From JABDQW01 sp942492025 (GTDB lineage Bacteria; Pseudomonadota; Gammaproteobacteria; SZUA-229), in NCBI GenBank assembly GCA_942492025.1, contig CALODJ010000003.1, forward strand, positions 310,001 through 374,000: a stretch of DNA of 64,000 nucleotides, read 5' to 3'. The position numbers and the translations under genes are program-made. The notes below the pieces were generated by a model. The model searched no databases. It saw only the letters and a program-made list of their open reading frames with translations, and was not told the origin of the DNA. Position 1 is the first letter of the stretch, and each line of letters begins with the position of its first letter. Shown here one piece after another: positions 32,827 through 41,349 of this stretch.

Positions 32827-34203
32827 TCAACATTCGGTAATGCTGACCGCGAGCCCGCCAAGCGCTGTCTCCTTGAATTTATGCGACATCTCCAGACCGG
32901 TCTGTTTCATCGCGGCAATACAGCTGTCCAGCGGCATGAAATGGTCACCGCTTCCTCGAATCGCCAGTGAGGCTGCAGTGTATGCCTTTATCGCACCGAA
33001 ACCATTACGCTCAATACAGGGAACCTGTACGAGTCCGTTGACCGGGTCGCAGGTCATGCCGAGATGGTGTTCGAGTGCAATTTCAGCCGCGTTCTCGATT
33101 TGTTGTGATGTGCCGCCGCGAACGGCGCACAGTCCGGCTGCGGCCATCGCAGCAGCCGAGCCAACCTCACCCTGGCAGCCGACTTCCGCGCCCGATATCG
33201 AACTGCGATGTTTGATGATGCCGCCAATAGCGCTGGCGGTGAGAAGGAACTCCCGCACCTGGTCGGGCTGGCCGTTTTCATGCTCAACGAAATAGTACAG
33301 CACGGCTGGTATAACGCCTGCGGCACCATTGGTCGGTGCGGTCACCACCATATGGCCGGCGGCATTTTCTTCATTGACTGCCATTGCGTAGGCGCACAGC
33401 CAGTCGTTAAGACTGGCTTCATCGGTGTTGTGCTGCAACTGCCGGAGCAGTTTTTTCGCGCGTCGGGGCAGATCAAGGCCGCCGGGCAGGTTGCCCTCGG
33501 CTTCGAGCCCGTTCTCGATACACGTTCGCATGGCACGCCAGATGTCATCAAGGCCCTGATCCAGCGCCACCGCTGCGAGGATTTCACCTTCGTTGATCCG
33601 TTTCATGGCCGCAATCGACAATCCGCTGTTAGTCGACATTTCCAGCATCGAGCGCGCGGAGTCGAAGGGATAGGGGCACGCTGAGGAATCCATTTTCAAT
33701 GGCGCCACCAGGCGGGTGATTTCCTCGAGGGTGCTGATGAAGCCGCCTCCGATCGAGAAGTAGGTTTCCGACAGCAGGTTGTCAGCCGATGGCCCGCATA
33801 GTTCAAAGATCATACCATTGGGGTGCTGAGGCAGAGGCTCGCCCTGGTCAAACACGATGTTGTTGCCGGGTGAAAACATGACGCTATGATTTCCATCCAG
33901 CGCGATCGCTGCTTTATTCCAGATGTTATTTATCAGCATTTCTACATCCTCGTCAGCCACATGCGCGGGCGAATAGCCATGCAATCCCAATGCGATGGCT
34001 CGATCGGTCGCATGACCCTTGCCGGTAAACGCGAGTGAGCCCTTGAGTGTGCAGCGCAGCGTCGCATTCTGGATTCCTTGATGTGCGTGGGCATAACGTC
34101 GAACGCGATTGATAAAATCATTGGCAGCAACCATGGGTCCCATGGTGTGTGAGCTCGATGGGCCAATGCCAATTTTAAAAAGATCCAGTGCACTGATGAA
34201 CAT
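32827..34203 (-). CDS. sdaA: L-serine ammonia-lyase (iron-sulfur dependent, single chain)
   Basis: 458 residues. L-serine to pyruvate and ammonia in the cytoplasm. It starts I-S-A-L-D-L-F-K-I-G-I-G-P-S-S-S-H-T-M-G-P, the serine-binding N-terminal block. The catalytic domain has A-P-T-N-G-A-A-G-V-I-P-A-V and the cluster cysteines (E-V-G-C-Q-G-E-V-G and M-T-C-D-P-V-N-G-L-V-Q-V-P-C) for a [4Fe-4S] centre. The C-terminal tail ends V-S-I-T-E-C, as in the E. coli-type enzyme, where the terminal Cys enters the active site. It is convergent with the kinase operon, and would feed serine (for example from a serine cycle) into pyruvate. Confidence 0.93.
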   Translation of the reverse strand: MFISALDLFKIGIGPSSSHTMGPMVAANDFINRVRRYAHAHQGIQNATLRCTLKGSLAFTGKGHATDRAIALGLHGYSPAHVADEDVEMLINNIWNKAAIALDGNHSVMFSPGNNIVFDQGEPLPQHPNGMIFELCGPSADNLLSETYFSIGGGFISTLEEITRLVAPLKMDSSACPYPFDSARSMLEMSTNSGLSIAAMKRINEGEILAAVALDQGLDDIWRAMRTCIENGLEAEGNLPGGLDLPRRAKKLLRQLQHNTDEASLNDWLCAYAMAVNEENAAGHMVVTAPTNGAAGVIPAVLYYFVEHENGQPDQVREFLLTASAIGGIIKHRSSISGAEVGCQGEVGSAAAMAAAGLCAVRGGTSQQIENAAEIALEHHLGMTCDPVNGLVQVPCIERNGFGAIKAYTAASLAIRGSGDHFMPLDSCIAAMKQTGLEMSHKFKETALGGLAVSITEC

Positions 34204-34281
34204 TCATGACCTCGTCAAATGTGGGGATGGCGTGGATAAGGATTATCATAAATATTCTTCATGATGCATGCACCTCTATGC

Positions 34282-35805
34282 TCAAGTCAGTTCTGCAAGG
34301 AAATCATTAGCCTGTTGCACGATCTCGCGTCGCTTTTCTTCGTTCATGCGTGCCAGCATGCGGTAGGGCATTGCCATGCGGGGATTTGACTTTAGTCGTG
34401 TTTCATTGGTGATCATGAAATGCCAGTACAGGTAATTGAACGGGCAGGCCGTCGGGCCCAGCTTGATTTTCGGTTTGTAGGCGCAGGTCCTGCAATAATC
34501 CGACATGCGATCGATGTAAGCACCAGAGGCTGCGTAGGGCTTCGAGCCTAGCAGCCCGCCATCAGCGTACAGTGCCATGCCATGGGTATTGGGCAGTTCT
34601 ACCCATTCGAAGGCGTCCGCATAGACACTGAGATACCACGCTTCAACCTGGGAGGGGTTGATACCTGTGAGTAGGGCGAAATTGCCTGTGACCATCAGGC
34701 GCTGAATGTGATGCGCGTAGGCATTCCGTCGGGTGGCATCGATGACTTCATGCAGGCAGTTCATGTCGGTGTCACCTGTCCAGTAAAAAGCCGGCAGTGG
34801 TCGATTCGCATGCAAGAAATTGGTCTCTGCGTAGGCGGGCATGTTAAGCCAGTAGATACCACGCATGTATTCACGCCAGCCCAGGATCTGGCGGATGAAA
34901 CCCTCGACGGCATTCAGAGGTGCCGTGCCTTGCCGGTAGGCAGTCAGTGCAGCTTCGCAGACTTCTCGCGGATTGAGTAAGCCGATGTTGACGTAGGGTG
35001 ATAACACCGAATGGAACAGGTAGTCCTCACCGGTTTTCATCGCATCCTGGTAATCACCGAATCGTGGCAGACAGTCATCGATAAAGTAATACAACGCTGA
35101 TAAAGCCTGTTGCCGTGTTGTGCCCCAGCTGAAGGATTCCAGCTCTCCGAAATGATGATTGAAGTGCTTTGCGACCAACGCCATGACTTCGAGCGTGGTT
35201 TGGTCTGTTTCAAAACCCGGACTGGCGGGTATAGTCAGGCCGGCGGGCAGTGCCCGGCGATTATCCGCGTCATAGTTCCACTGGCCACCTTCAGGCTTAT
35301 CATCAGCCATCAGCCAGCCTGTTTTTCGGCGCATGTCGCGGTAGAAATATTCCATGCGCAAACTTTTGCGGCCACTGGCCCATTGGGTGAATTCATCGCG
35401 GGAGCACAGGAAGCGATCATCTGCAAGAACCTCGAGCGGCGTATCTAAGCGTTCAATCCAGTTCTGCATCATTTGCCAGACTCGCCATTCACCCGGTTCG
35501 GTCACTGCAATGCGCTCGACATTATGGCGTAACAGGGCAAGTTCCAGTTCACCCGTCAGGGTTCCGCTATTATCACTGGCATCAAGTTCGACATAGTCGA
35601 CATTGATACCTTCATCACGTAAGGCTTGTGCAAAATGGCGCATTGCCGAAAGCACCAGCACCAGCTTTTGTTTGTGGTGATGAACATAGGAGGTTTCAGC
35701 GCGAACTTCGATCATCAGTACGACATCATGGTTGATATCGATGTCACGTAATGAACTGACAGAACGGTTGAGCTGGTCGCCCAAAATTAGTCTGAGGGTT
35801 TTCAA
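34282..35805 (-). CDS. FeS-type bacterial cryptochrome / (6-4) photolyase family protein
   Basis: 507 residues from TTG 35805 (GCGAGAAATACAA before it); the alternative GTG at 35844 lies inside a repeat and would add repeat-coded residues. It starts L-K-T-L-R-L-I-L-G-D-Q-L-N, typical of this branch of photolyases. FAD-binding helices include F-I-R-Q-I-L-G-W-R-E-Y-M-R-G and H-H-I-Q-R-L-M-V-T-G-N-F. Four cysteines in the C-terminal part (N-C-L-H-E; D-Y-C-R-T-C; T-A-C-P-F) match the [4Fe-4S] ligands of PhrB. This family repairs (6-4) photoproducts or acts as a blue-light receptor. Single gene, probably assembled with Suf-made clusters. Confidence 0.85.
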   Translation of the reverse strand: MKTLRLILGDQLNRSVSSLRDIDINHDVVLMIEVRAETSYVHHHKQKLVLVLSAMRHFAQALRDEGINVDYVELDASDNSGTLTGELELALLRHNVERIAVTEPGEWRVWQMMQNWIERLDTPLEVLADDRFLCSRDEFTQWASGRKSLRMEYFYRDMRRKTGWLMADDKPEGGQWNYDADNRRALPAGLTIPASPGFETDQTTLEVMALVAKHFNHHFGELESFSWGTTRQQALSALYYFIDDCLPRFGDYQDAMKTGEDYLFHSVLSPYVNIGLLNPREVCEAALTAYRQGTAPLNAVEGFIRQILGWREYMRGIYWLNMPAYAETNFLHANRPLPAFYWTGDTDMNCLHEVIDATRRNAYAHHIQRLMVTGNFALLTGINPSQVEAWYLSVYADAFEWVELPNTHGMALYADGGLLGSKPYAASGAYIDRMSDYCRTCAYKPKIKLGPTACPFNYLYWHFMITNETRLKSNPRMAMPYRMLARMNEEKRREIVQQANDFLAELT

Positions 35806-35827
35806 TTGTATTTCTCGCTGTTGTGCG

Positions 35828-36140
35828 TAGCCCGCATTTCTCACCAGGCGGCGTGGGATACTGGTAAGGCATTGGTTTTTGGAGTGAAGCTCGGATGATT
35901 AAAAATACAGTGTGTTATTCAAGCCTGCCTATCACGCTTCAGGCTGGTCTTGGTTTGCATGAGATCGTAGGGTGCGCCGTGCGTACCGTGAATCTTCAGT
36001 GTGCTGGGCTGTTTCGGTGCGCACGGCGCACCCTACGGTCGCTTCGCCCAAGCTATTGCTACGCTTCTCGCTCCAGTGTGGCGCTTACGAACACGAATCC
36101 TGCGCCTGCTTCCGTGATCCTGGTGAGATATGCGGGCCAG
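35828..36140 (+). repeat. CTAG-ended repeat, long variant, copy 6
   Basis: GTAGCCCGCATTTCTCACCA to TGGTGAGATATGCGGGCCAG, 313 bp, with the GC-rich hairpin module at about 35967-36035. Its right end abuts the next hairpin element at 36138. Confidence 0.9.
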
Positions 36141-36303
36141 GAGTCTGCGCGGTAGAAAGTATCCCTACTGCAAAAGCGCCACAGCGGTCCATTTATCTGT
36201 TCTTTTTCGTTGCGTAGTGCCCACTATGCGCCTCAAAAGAACAGAAAACTGTCCTCGCCGTGCCACTTTTTCGCTACGGGTATTTTTCCCGCGCAGACGC
36301 CTA
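36138..36303. repeat. 166-bp imperfect palindrome (long hairpin element)
   Basis: Ends GAGTCTGCGCGGTAGAAAG and CCCGCGCAGACGCCTAG pair in inverted order. Further pairings run inward (AGCGGTCCATTTATCTGTTC with GAACAGAAAACTGTCC) to a centre at GCGTAGTGCCCACTATGCGC, so nearly the whole segment folds on itself. It lies between repeat copy 6 and the gene at 36301, whose TAG stop is formed by the terminal CTAG. Confidence 0.7.
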
Positions 36304-36687
36304 GTCACATACATGCCGGTCGTCGACAGGTGTATCCTTCATGTTGTAATCCATTTTTGACATCATGGATTGCATCATTTCGTTACATTTGCTGATTTGC
36401 TGCATCATGGGGTCCTTAGCAATTTCGCTTCCAAGTGATGCTGCCTTTTTTTCCGCTTCGTCACGCTTCCCGCTGGCGCATAAAGCGTTTACTTCCTCCT
36501 CGATTGCTTGTGTCCGTTTTTCGAATTCTTTCAACTTTTCTTCGTCAACATTCTCCAAGCATGACTCCATTTTCTTTTCTATTTCTTGAACCATCTCCTC
36601 CATGTCGGCCTCGTTCATGCTGGTGAAATTCTGTGAGAAGGCTATTGTTGGAAGAGACAGAAATAGAATAATGACTGATTGTTTCAT
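36301..36687 (-). CDS. Small secreted helical protein, function unknown
   Basis: 128 residues. Signal peptide M-K-Q-S-V-I-I-L-F-L-S-L-P-T-I-A-F-S, then an acidic, Met-rich helical region (M-E-E-M-V-Q-E-I-E-K-K-M-E) with four Cys (E-S-C-L-E, A-L-C-A-S, S-K-C-N-E, H-V-C-D). Likely periplasmic with disulfides. A ribosome site GGAGAAATACCT precedes the ATG. Its terminal TAG lies in the CTAG end of the long hairpin element. Codon choice and base composition are AT-richer than in nearby housekeeping genes. No family recognised. Confidence 0.65.
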   Translation of the reverse strand: MKQSVIILFLSLPTIAFSQNFTSMNEADMEEMVQEIEKKMESCLENVDEEKLKEFEKRTQAIEEEVNALCASGKRDEAEKKAASLGSEIAKDPMMQQISKCNEMMQSMMSKMDYNMKDTPVDDRHVCD

Positions 36688-37267
36688 AGGTATTTCTCCA
36701 CAATGATACTCGTGATATCTAATAGCGATGAAGTTAACAGATCAGGTCTTACTATACAAAACTGAGATAAACATGAATCTAATATATACCGCCAGCAAGC
36801 ATATGAGGCGGGGATACGTTCGTATGCTTACAGTAAATCAAACGGTGCTGTCTTTATATATCATTTGTCAGAATTGGTCTAGTTTTAGACACTACCTGCG
36901 TTGTGGTAAATAGCCGGAACGCGGTTGAGACCTGAGCTGTGCAATGGGGGTATGTAATATAATCATATTCAACGCACGAAATGACATCTTGTCATGAGGC
37001 TCGGCTCATAGAAAAATAGCATTGAAATGATAGTGTTCGTTAATGACGAATGTATGTGATGCATAATCGTTGCTGTCTGGCAGTATTTGCCCGTCAATGA
37101 ACACGGGTGATTAATGCAGGCTAGGAGTCCTTCATGAAAAACAGGGATGTGATAGTCATATTGCTCTATTAGAACATTGTAATTAGCCAATGTGTTTTGG
37201 CTGTGATAAAAGGATCAAGGAAAGAGTAACGATCTGTACAGCGCCGGTTAAATCAGAGGAGACTGCC
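36688..37267. other. AT-rich gap without a supported gene
   Basis: 580 bp, clearly AT-richer than the neighbourhood. Short frames (for example 36728-36913 and 36969-37190) have no good ribosome sites and no recognisable products. The end contains the leader of the next gene (AATCAGAGGAGACTGCC). Possibly recently acquired or decaying DNA. Confidence 0.45.
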
Positions 37268-37579
37268 ATGGGCTTAGGTGGAAAATTCAAAAAAATGTTC
37301 GAAGGTGATCGTGATCCTGCGGAAATGAGCACATGGATTTTTTCACTAACACCACTGGGTATCGCTTTTGCTTTCTACTTTGTGTTTTTACTTCCGATGG
37401 AGATAGAAAACAAGGATCTTTTATATGTCGTTGGTGCAGCCGCCGGATTTTCCGGTCTGCAGGCTTACTGGATTTCACGTGGCTGGAAACGAAACGATGG
37501 CATGACCGTCGTGCTGGGTATTGTTGGTATCGGCTTTGCTTTTCTGTTGACCTGGGCCTATGTCGGCCTCACGAGATAA
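37268..37579 (+). CDS. Small membrane protein, function unknown
   Basis: 103 residues from ATG 37268, preceded by AGAGGAGACTGCC; the in-frame extension to 37190 is poorly supported. The cytoplasmic start (G-L-G-G-K-F-K-K-M-F-E-G-D-R-D-P) is followed by three hydrophobic segments (about 21-43, 49-65, 77-98), including G-L-Q-A-Y-W-I-S-R-G-W. No catalytic motifs. The neighbours are repeats and unknown genes, so no role is suggested. Confidence 0.65.
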   Translation: MGLGGKFKKMFEGDRDPAEMSTWIFSLTPLGIAFAFYFVFLLPMEIENKDLLYVVGAAAGFSGLQAYWISRGWKRNDGMTVVLGIVGIGFAFLLTWAYVGLTR

Positions 37580-37932
37580 TCAGTGGTTTGCATTCAACTG
37601 CGGTAATTCAAAGCTTGGAACAGAATAGGCCATTTCGGCCGAAGTGAGTAGTTACCCGGGTTGTCGATTTCTCTCTTCGGTTGAGACGACAGTACTTTAC
37701 ACGGTTTATTCGTTGTTCACTAACACTGGGTCTCTGGATTAACCGCTGAGGCGCGTAGACGCAGAGTATACTTCATGTTTTCGGAGCGGCTTTAGTCGCG
37801 AATTGCAGATGTTCGACTAAAGTCGCCCCTACACACAATCTAAAACGCTTTTCGCTCCAGAGCGGCGCTTACGAACACGAATCCTGCGCCTGCTCCCGTG
37901 ATCCTGGTGAGAAATGCGGGCTAGCCGATCCT
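37580..37932. other. Gap holding repeat debris
   Basis: 353 bp. It contains a decayed fragment AACCGCTGAGGCGCGTAGAC, related to the GCAGAGGCGC palindromes at 53166 and 54971, a GGAGCGGCTTTAGTCGCG palindrome-like piece near 37785, and the truncated CTAG repeat at 37845-37924. No gene. Confidence 0.6.
37845..37924 (+). repeat. CTAG-ended repeat, right-end fragment (copy 7)
   Basis: 80 bp identical in plan to the right third of the family: CTTTTCGCTCCAGAGCGGCG, then CACGAATCCTGCGCCTGCTC and TGGTGAGAAATGCGGGCTAG. The left part is missing. Confidence 0.85.
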
Positions 37933-38559
37933 TCAAATCGGTTCTTCAGCTTCGCCCTGGGGTTTTGTCGGCTGTTCCTCGCGGCGTTTTTGCAGCTCCT
38001 CGATCGACTCTCGCAGTGCCCGGTTCATTTCTTCCATACCCTTCAACAAGGACTCACCCAGGTCACGTGAACCCTCGCGCAGGGCTTCATCGAACATTTT
38101 CAGGCCTTCGTTCACGGCCTGCTCCATTGAATCGATATTGTCCTGCATGGATTCGGAAAGCTCGTCGGCGAGTTCATTGAGTTCACGATCGCTTGGTGCA
38201 GGCCGGGGCAGGACGGTTTGGCTGGCATCGATTTTCCATTTGCCATCTTCCAGTACCAGCACGGTGTCGAACGCGCTGTGTTTGTCCGGTGTGCTGCTGT
38301 CGGGATAGAGAATAGTGGCGATGATCGCCTGCTCGGCGCCGAGGTTGATCTCGCTGATGGGTGTTTTCTGGTCAGCTGGTAATGCCTGGTATGCATCATA
38401 GGCTGGTTGGCTGGCTTTCGATACCATCGCTCTGGCGATAGCAGTATCACCGTTCTTCAATGACTGCCAGTACTGTTCAGCGACCTTGCGTGGGTCAGCG
38501 CTCTGATGCATGCACGCGGACAGGAACAGTGTTAGATAAATTACGAAGAAATATTTCAT
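37933..38559 (-). CDS. Putative lipoprotein with long coiled-coil tail
   Basis: 208 residues. Leader M-K-Y-F-F-V-I-Y-L-T-L-F-L-S-A-C with a lipobox (L-S-A-C) gives a lipoprotein. Residues about 20-115 form a small alpha/beta domain of the DUF4878 / nuclear-transport-factor-like kind (R-K-V-A-E-Q-Y-W-Q-S-L-K-N-G-D, L-E-D-G-K-W-K-I-D). The remainder is a charged helix with heptad-like E-M-N-R-A-L-R-E-S-I-E-E-L. The function of such proteins is unknown; the fold is often seen in envelope-stress proteins. Unrelated gene downstream; the truncated repeat ends 8 bp after its stop. Confidence 0.65.
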   Translation of the reverse strand: MKYFFVIYLTLFLSACMHQSADPRKVAEQYWQSLKNGDTAIARAMVSKASQPAYDAYQALPADQKTPISEINLGAEQAIIATILYPDSSTPDKHSAFDTVLVLEDGKWKIDASQTVLPRPAPSDRELNELADELSESMQDNIDSMEQAVNEGLKMFDEALREGSRDLGESLLKGMEEMNRALRESIEELQKRREEQPTKPQGEAEEPI

Positions 38560-38635
38560 GTCTGATTGGTTAGAGGGAAGTTGTGATTGAAATTTTACGC
38601 AGCCTGGTCACTGCAGGCCAGTGTTCGCTTTCGAG

Positions 38636-38926
38636 CTAGTTGATTGTGCTGTTGTTCTTTTCTTCCAGCAGAACCTGGTTGTCGAATGCGTTGAGTATTT
38701 GTTCAAAGATATCCACTTCGTCCATTTCGCCCTTGTCAAATTCGAAGGTGTCAGGATCGGCGCCCATGATCTGTTCAAAACGGTTGATTTCATCTTCCAG
38801 CCCTGGATTATATTTCAGGGCTTTCATGTACATGTTGCGTGCTTCGACGGTAAAGGCCTCCCGGAAATCAGGATCGCGGTTGAGGCGATCCCTGGTTTCG
38901 GTCTTTTTCTGTTCAGATAAGGGCAT
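38636..38926 (-). CDS. Small acidic protein, function unknown
   Basis: 96 residues, no signal or membrane segment, strongly acidic C-terminal half (F-E-F-D-K-G-E-M-D-E-V-D-I-F-E-Q-I-L). A helical N-terminal part includes R-L-N-R-D-P-D-F-R-E-A-F. It lies between the lipoprotein gene and the YbiB-like gene, 22 bp after the latter, so it may share that transcript. Not recognised as any family. Confidence 0.5.
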   Translation of the reverse strand: MPLSEQKKTETRDRLNRDPDFREAFTVEARNMYMKALKYNPGLEDEINRFEQIMGADPDTFEFDKGEMDEVDIFEQILNAFDNQVLLEEKNNSTIN

Positions 38927-38948
38927 GTTAATGTTTTATATTGTGAGC

Positions 38949-40082
38949 TCAGACCGCGGCGTTGTTGAATCGTTCCAGCGCCGAACCGTTATTCAATACC
39001 TCGCGTATGCGCCTGGCCGCGTCTGCGATGTGATCCGTTTGTTTCAGGTGCCATAAGGCGATCGCCCCTGAGTATACCAGTGCATCGTAGGTGCTGCCTG
39101 GCTTGCCCGCGAGTGCTTCAAGGCCGGCTTCGGCCGCCAGCTGCGCGGCGTGGTCAACATCAAAGTCGGCACCGACATCGTCACCACCTGGCCGTGGCGG
39201 CAAGTCATCCGGTAAAGGTGTCGCGCGTACGGGCTGGTGAATATCGATCTCGGCGGGATCGAATTCCTGCTCCTGTTCTGGGCCCCCGTCATGGTAGTAA
39301 ACCATTTTTCCCTTCTGCCGTAACGACGGGATGATACCGCCTTCGATACCGCGCACCAGCAGAGCAGTGTCAAATCCCGAATGCCTCGCCAGCATCGTGT
39401 AAACGCGCGTGTAAGGTTTGTGCACATAGCCGGACATAAAATGCGTCTTTTTTCTACCGCGTATTGGCCCGGTCAAGACTTCAACCGTGGTGATGGCCTG
39501 GCGTTTAATGATACTGGTCCGCAGTGTGCTCAGGTCATGCAGTTGCGGGCAATAGGCGTCCTGGTCGACGTAACTCCAGCCAATAGCGCTGTCGCCAAGT
39601 CTGGCTGCGGCTTGTTCAACCGAAAGGTCAACCTGGGCACCCGCAGCCCTGAGCACGCGGCGGTGGGTGATACCGAATTTGGGGCTCATGGTTTCGACGC
39701 CGTGGGACACCGTATGAATGCCACAGGCTGCCAGCACAGCCGGTACGAACGGGGCGGCTGGCAGTGAACGGTTGTAGCCGTTATAAGGGTCGGACAGATC
39801 GAGTACCTCATCGACCGGTGCAGTGACGCTGATGCTGATATCGCGAATTGCGTCGAGAATGCCCAGGTTTTCCTGGTCGGTCTCACGCTTCATGCGCAGT
39901 GCGATCAGAAACACCGCCGCTTGCACCGGGTCAACAGCATTGTCGAGCACGGCGCGCATGCCGGCACGGGCTTCCTGCTGTGAGATGTCTTTGCTCATGT
40001 CAGGACCGGTGGCGATGCGCTGAATAATCGAACGCATGATGGTTTTCGGATCCTGGCGCAACAATTCTTCTACTTCACTCAT
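38949..40082 (-). CDS. ybiB: YbiB-like anthranilate phosphoribosyltransferase homologue
   Basis: 377 residues with the TrpD fold: N-terminal helical domain (Q-E-A-R-A-G-M-R-A-V-L-D), then D-P-Y-N-G-Y-N-R-S-L-P-A-A-P, H-G-V-E-T-M-S-P-K-F-G-I-T-H-R-R-V-L and R-T-S-I-I-K-R-Q. The glycine-rich phosphoribosyl site of true TrpD (K-H-G-N) is replaced by H-G-V-E, as in TrpD2/YbiB proteins that bind nucleic acid rather than make tryptophan. No trp genes lie nearby. Probably a nucleic-acid-binding, stress-linked protein. It is followed by the small acidic gene and preceded by the Rieske gene on the same strand. Confidence 0.75.
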   Translation of the reverse strand: MSEVEELLRQDPKTIMRSIIQRIATGPDMSKDISQQEARAGMRAVLDNAVDPVQAAVFLIALRMKRETDQENLGILDAIRDISISVTAPVDEVLDLSDPYNGYNRSLPAAPFVPAVLAACGIHTVSHGVETMSPKFGITHRRVLRAAGAQVDLSVEQAAARLGDSAIGWSYVDQDAYCPQLHDLSTLRTSIIKRQAITTVEVLTGPIRGRKKTHFMSGYVHKPYTRVYTMLARHSGFDTALLVRGIEGGIIPSLRQKGKMVYYHDGGPEQEQEFDPAEIDIHQPVRATPLPDDLPPRPGGDDVGADFDVDHAAQLAAEAGLEALAGKPGSTYDALVYSGAIALWHLKQTDHIADAARRIREVLNNGSALERFNNAAV

Positions 40083-40093
40083 TTAAACACCTG

Positions 40094-40405
40094 TTAGAGC
40101 ATTACCCGTATGTCATCACCTTCGACTTGAACCGGATAGGTTTTTATAGGATCTTCGGCCGGTTCATCGAGCGCTGCGCCGTTATTGAGGTCGAACCGAC
40201 TGCCGTGCAGCGGGCACTTGATGCATTCGCCATGAAGAGAGCCCTTCGATAGTGCGGCGTCTTCGTGGCTACAGCTGTCATCCACGGCAAATACCTTGCC
40301 ATCGACGTAGGCTAGCGCGATGCGTAAACCGGCTGGTTTCACACACAGCAATTTGCTGGTTTTCAGCGCTTCCAGGCTGGCGACGGTTGTGAATGGATCA
40401 GTCAT
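40094..40405 (-). CDS. Rieske [2Fe-2S] ferredoxin-like protein
   Basis: 103 residues from ATG 40405; the longer frame would begin in a repeat. The cluster motifs are clear: D-S-C-S-H-E-D-A-A and C-P-L-H-G-S-R-F-D, that is C-x-H and C-x2-H, with the usual G-S-R-F-D-L-N-N-G. Small Rieske proteins of this size are electron carriers for oxygenases or act alone as redox modules. The start has only a weak AAAAAAG site. It is 11 bp before the YbiB-like gene on the same strand and may be cotranscribed with it. Confidence 0.88.
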   Translation of the reverse strand: MTDPFTTVASLEALKTSKLLCVKPAGLRIALAYVDGKVFAVDDSCSHEDAALSKGSLHGECIKCPLHGSRFDLNNGAALDEPAEDPIKTYPVQVEGDDIRVML

Positions 40406-40524
40406 CTTTTTTCGAACGCTATTATACTGCCTTAAAAGGCGCAGATTAGTATAAAAAGCACCGATTATGTCATCTCGGGGAACGATAAAACACCGAGGGA
40501 TACTGGTGGTTTGGACCAGCCTGC

Positions 40525-40829
40525 CTAGCCCGCATTTCTCACCAGGCGGCGTGGAATACTGATAAGGCACTAATCCGTTTAAGAGTATCCAGATGATCAG
40601 AAATACAGTGTGTTATTCAAGCCTGCCTATCACGGTTCAGGCTGGTCTTCGTTTGCATGAGATCGTAGGGTGCGCCGTGCGCACCGTGAATCTTCAGTGT
40701 GCTGGGCTGTTTCGGTGCGCACGGCGCACCCTACGGTCGCTTCGCCCAAGCTGTTGCTACGCTTTTCGCTCCACAGCGAGGCTTACTACTGCGCCTGCTC
40801 CCGTGATCCTGGTGAGAAATGCGGACTAG
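40525..40829 (+). repeat. CTAG-ended repeat, long variant, copy 8
   Basis: 305 bp, CTAGCCCGCATTTCTCACCA to TGGTGAGAAATGCGGACTAG. Hairpin module at about 40665-40733. The left region has AAGAGTATCCAGATGATCAG, as in the short variant. The right CTAG includes the stop codon of the J-domain gene on the other strand. Confidence 0.9.
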
Positions 40830-41317
40830 CCCAGCAGGGTATCCTTGGCCTGGTTGATCTGGGCGGCGAGGTAGTCCGAGCCGCCGCGGTCGGGGTGTAC
40901 TTTCTGCATCATGCGCTTGTGCGTCTTGATGATCTCTTCCTTGCTGGCACCGGCCTCGACACCGAGGATCTGCCGGGCCTGTTCTGCCGTCATTTTTCCC
41001 GGATTGGCGCGGCCGGCCGACTGCTGGCCGGCCTGTTGGGATTGTTGTCCGTTGAATTGCCGGCGCAGGCGGCTGATCAGGGGCAGGTATCTGAGGGCGC
41101 TGATCATGCGTGGCATGAAGGCGGCGACGGTGCCGCCCAGGGCATACAGCCAGTGCATGCGGCCAGTGACGGCGAGTACGACAAGGGTACCGATGATAAC
41201 GCCGGCAGTGCTCCAGAAAATCAGGTTCTTGCGCTTATCGGCCGGTGCTCTGGATATTTTGTACCAGAGCACCAGGCCGATGCCGATAACGGCAAGTAGG
41301 ATGACCATGCGTGCCAT
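40826..41317 (-). CDS. Membrane-anchored protein with C-terminal J-domain
   Basis: 163 residues. Two hydrophobic segments at about 3-18 and 34-55, then a basic linker (F-N-G-Q-Q-S-Q-Q-A-G-Q-Q) and a C-terminal J-domain: E-Q-A-R-Q-I-L-G-V-E-A-G-A-S-K-E-E-I, with H-P-D in M-M-Q-K-V-H-P-D-R-G-G-S-D-Y-L. The layout resembles the TIM14-like DjlA/DnaJ proteins that recruit Hsp70 at membranes. The stop TAG (40826-40828) lies in repeat copy 8. It is 32 bp after mtkB on the same strand; the gap carries a solo repeat end. Confidence 0.8.
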   Translation of the reverse strand: MARMVILLAVIGIGLVLWYKISRAPADKRKNLIFWSTAGVIIGTLVVLAVTGRMHWLYALGGTVAAFMPRMISALRYLPLISRLRRQFNGQQSQQAGQQSAGRANPGKMTAEQARQILGVEAGASKEEIIKTHKRMMQKVHPDRGGSDYLAAQINQAKDTLLG

Positions 41318-41324
41318 GTGAGCC

Positions 41325-41346
41325 CCTGGTGAAAAATACGGGTTAG
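41325..41346 (-). repeat. Solo end of the CTAG repeat family
   Basis: CCTGGTGAAAAATACGGGTTAG, the right-end sequence with the ACGGGTTAG variant. It occupies almost all of the 32-bp gap between mtkB and the J-domain gene. Confidence 0.55.
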
Positions 41347-41349
41347 TAT

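Noticed and set aside
36728..36913. Short forward frame in the AT-rich gap
   Set aside because: No ribosome site, no recognisable domain; expected by chance in AT-rich DNA of this length.
38949..40082. Anthranilate phosphoribosyltransferase (trpD) for tryptophan synthesis
   Set aside because: Phosphoribosyl-site residues are altered (H-G-V-E in place of K-H-G-N) and no trp genes are nearby; the TrpD2/YbiB group fits better.
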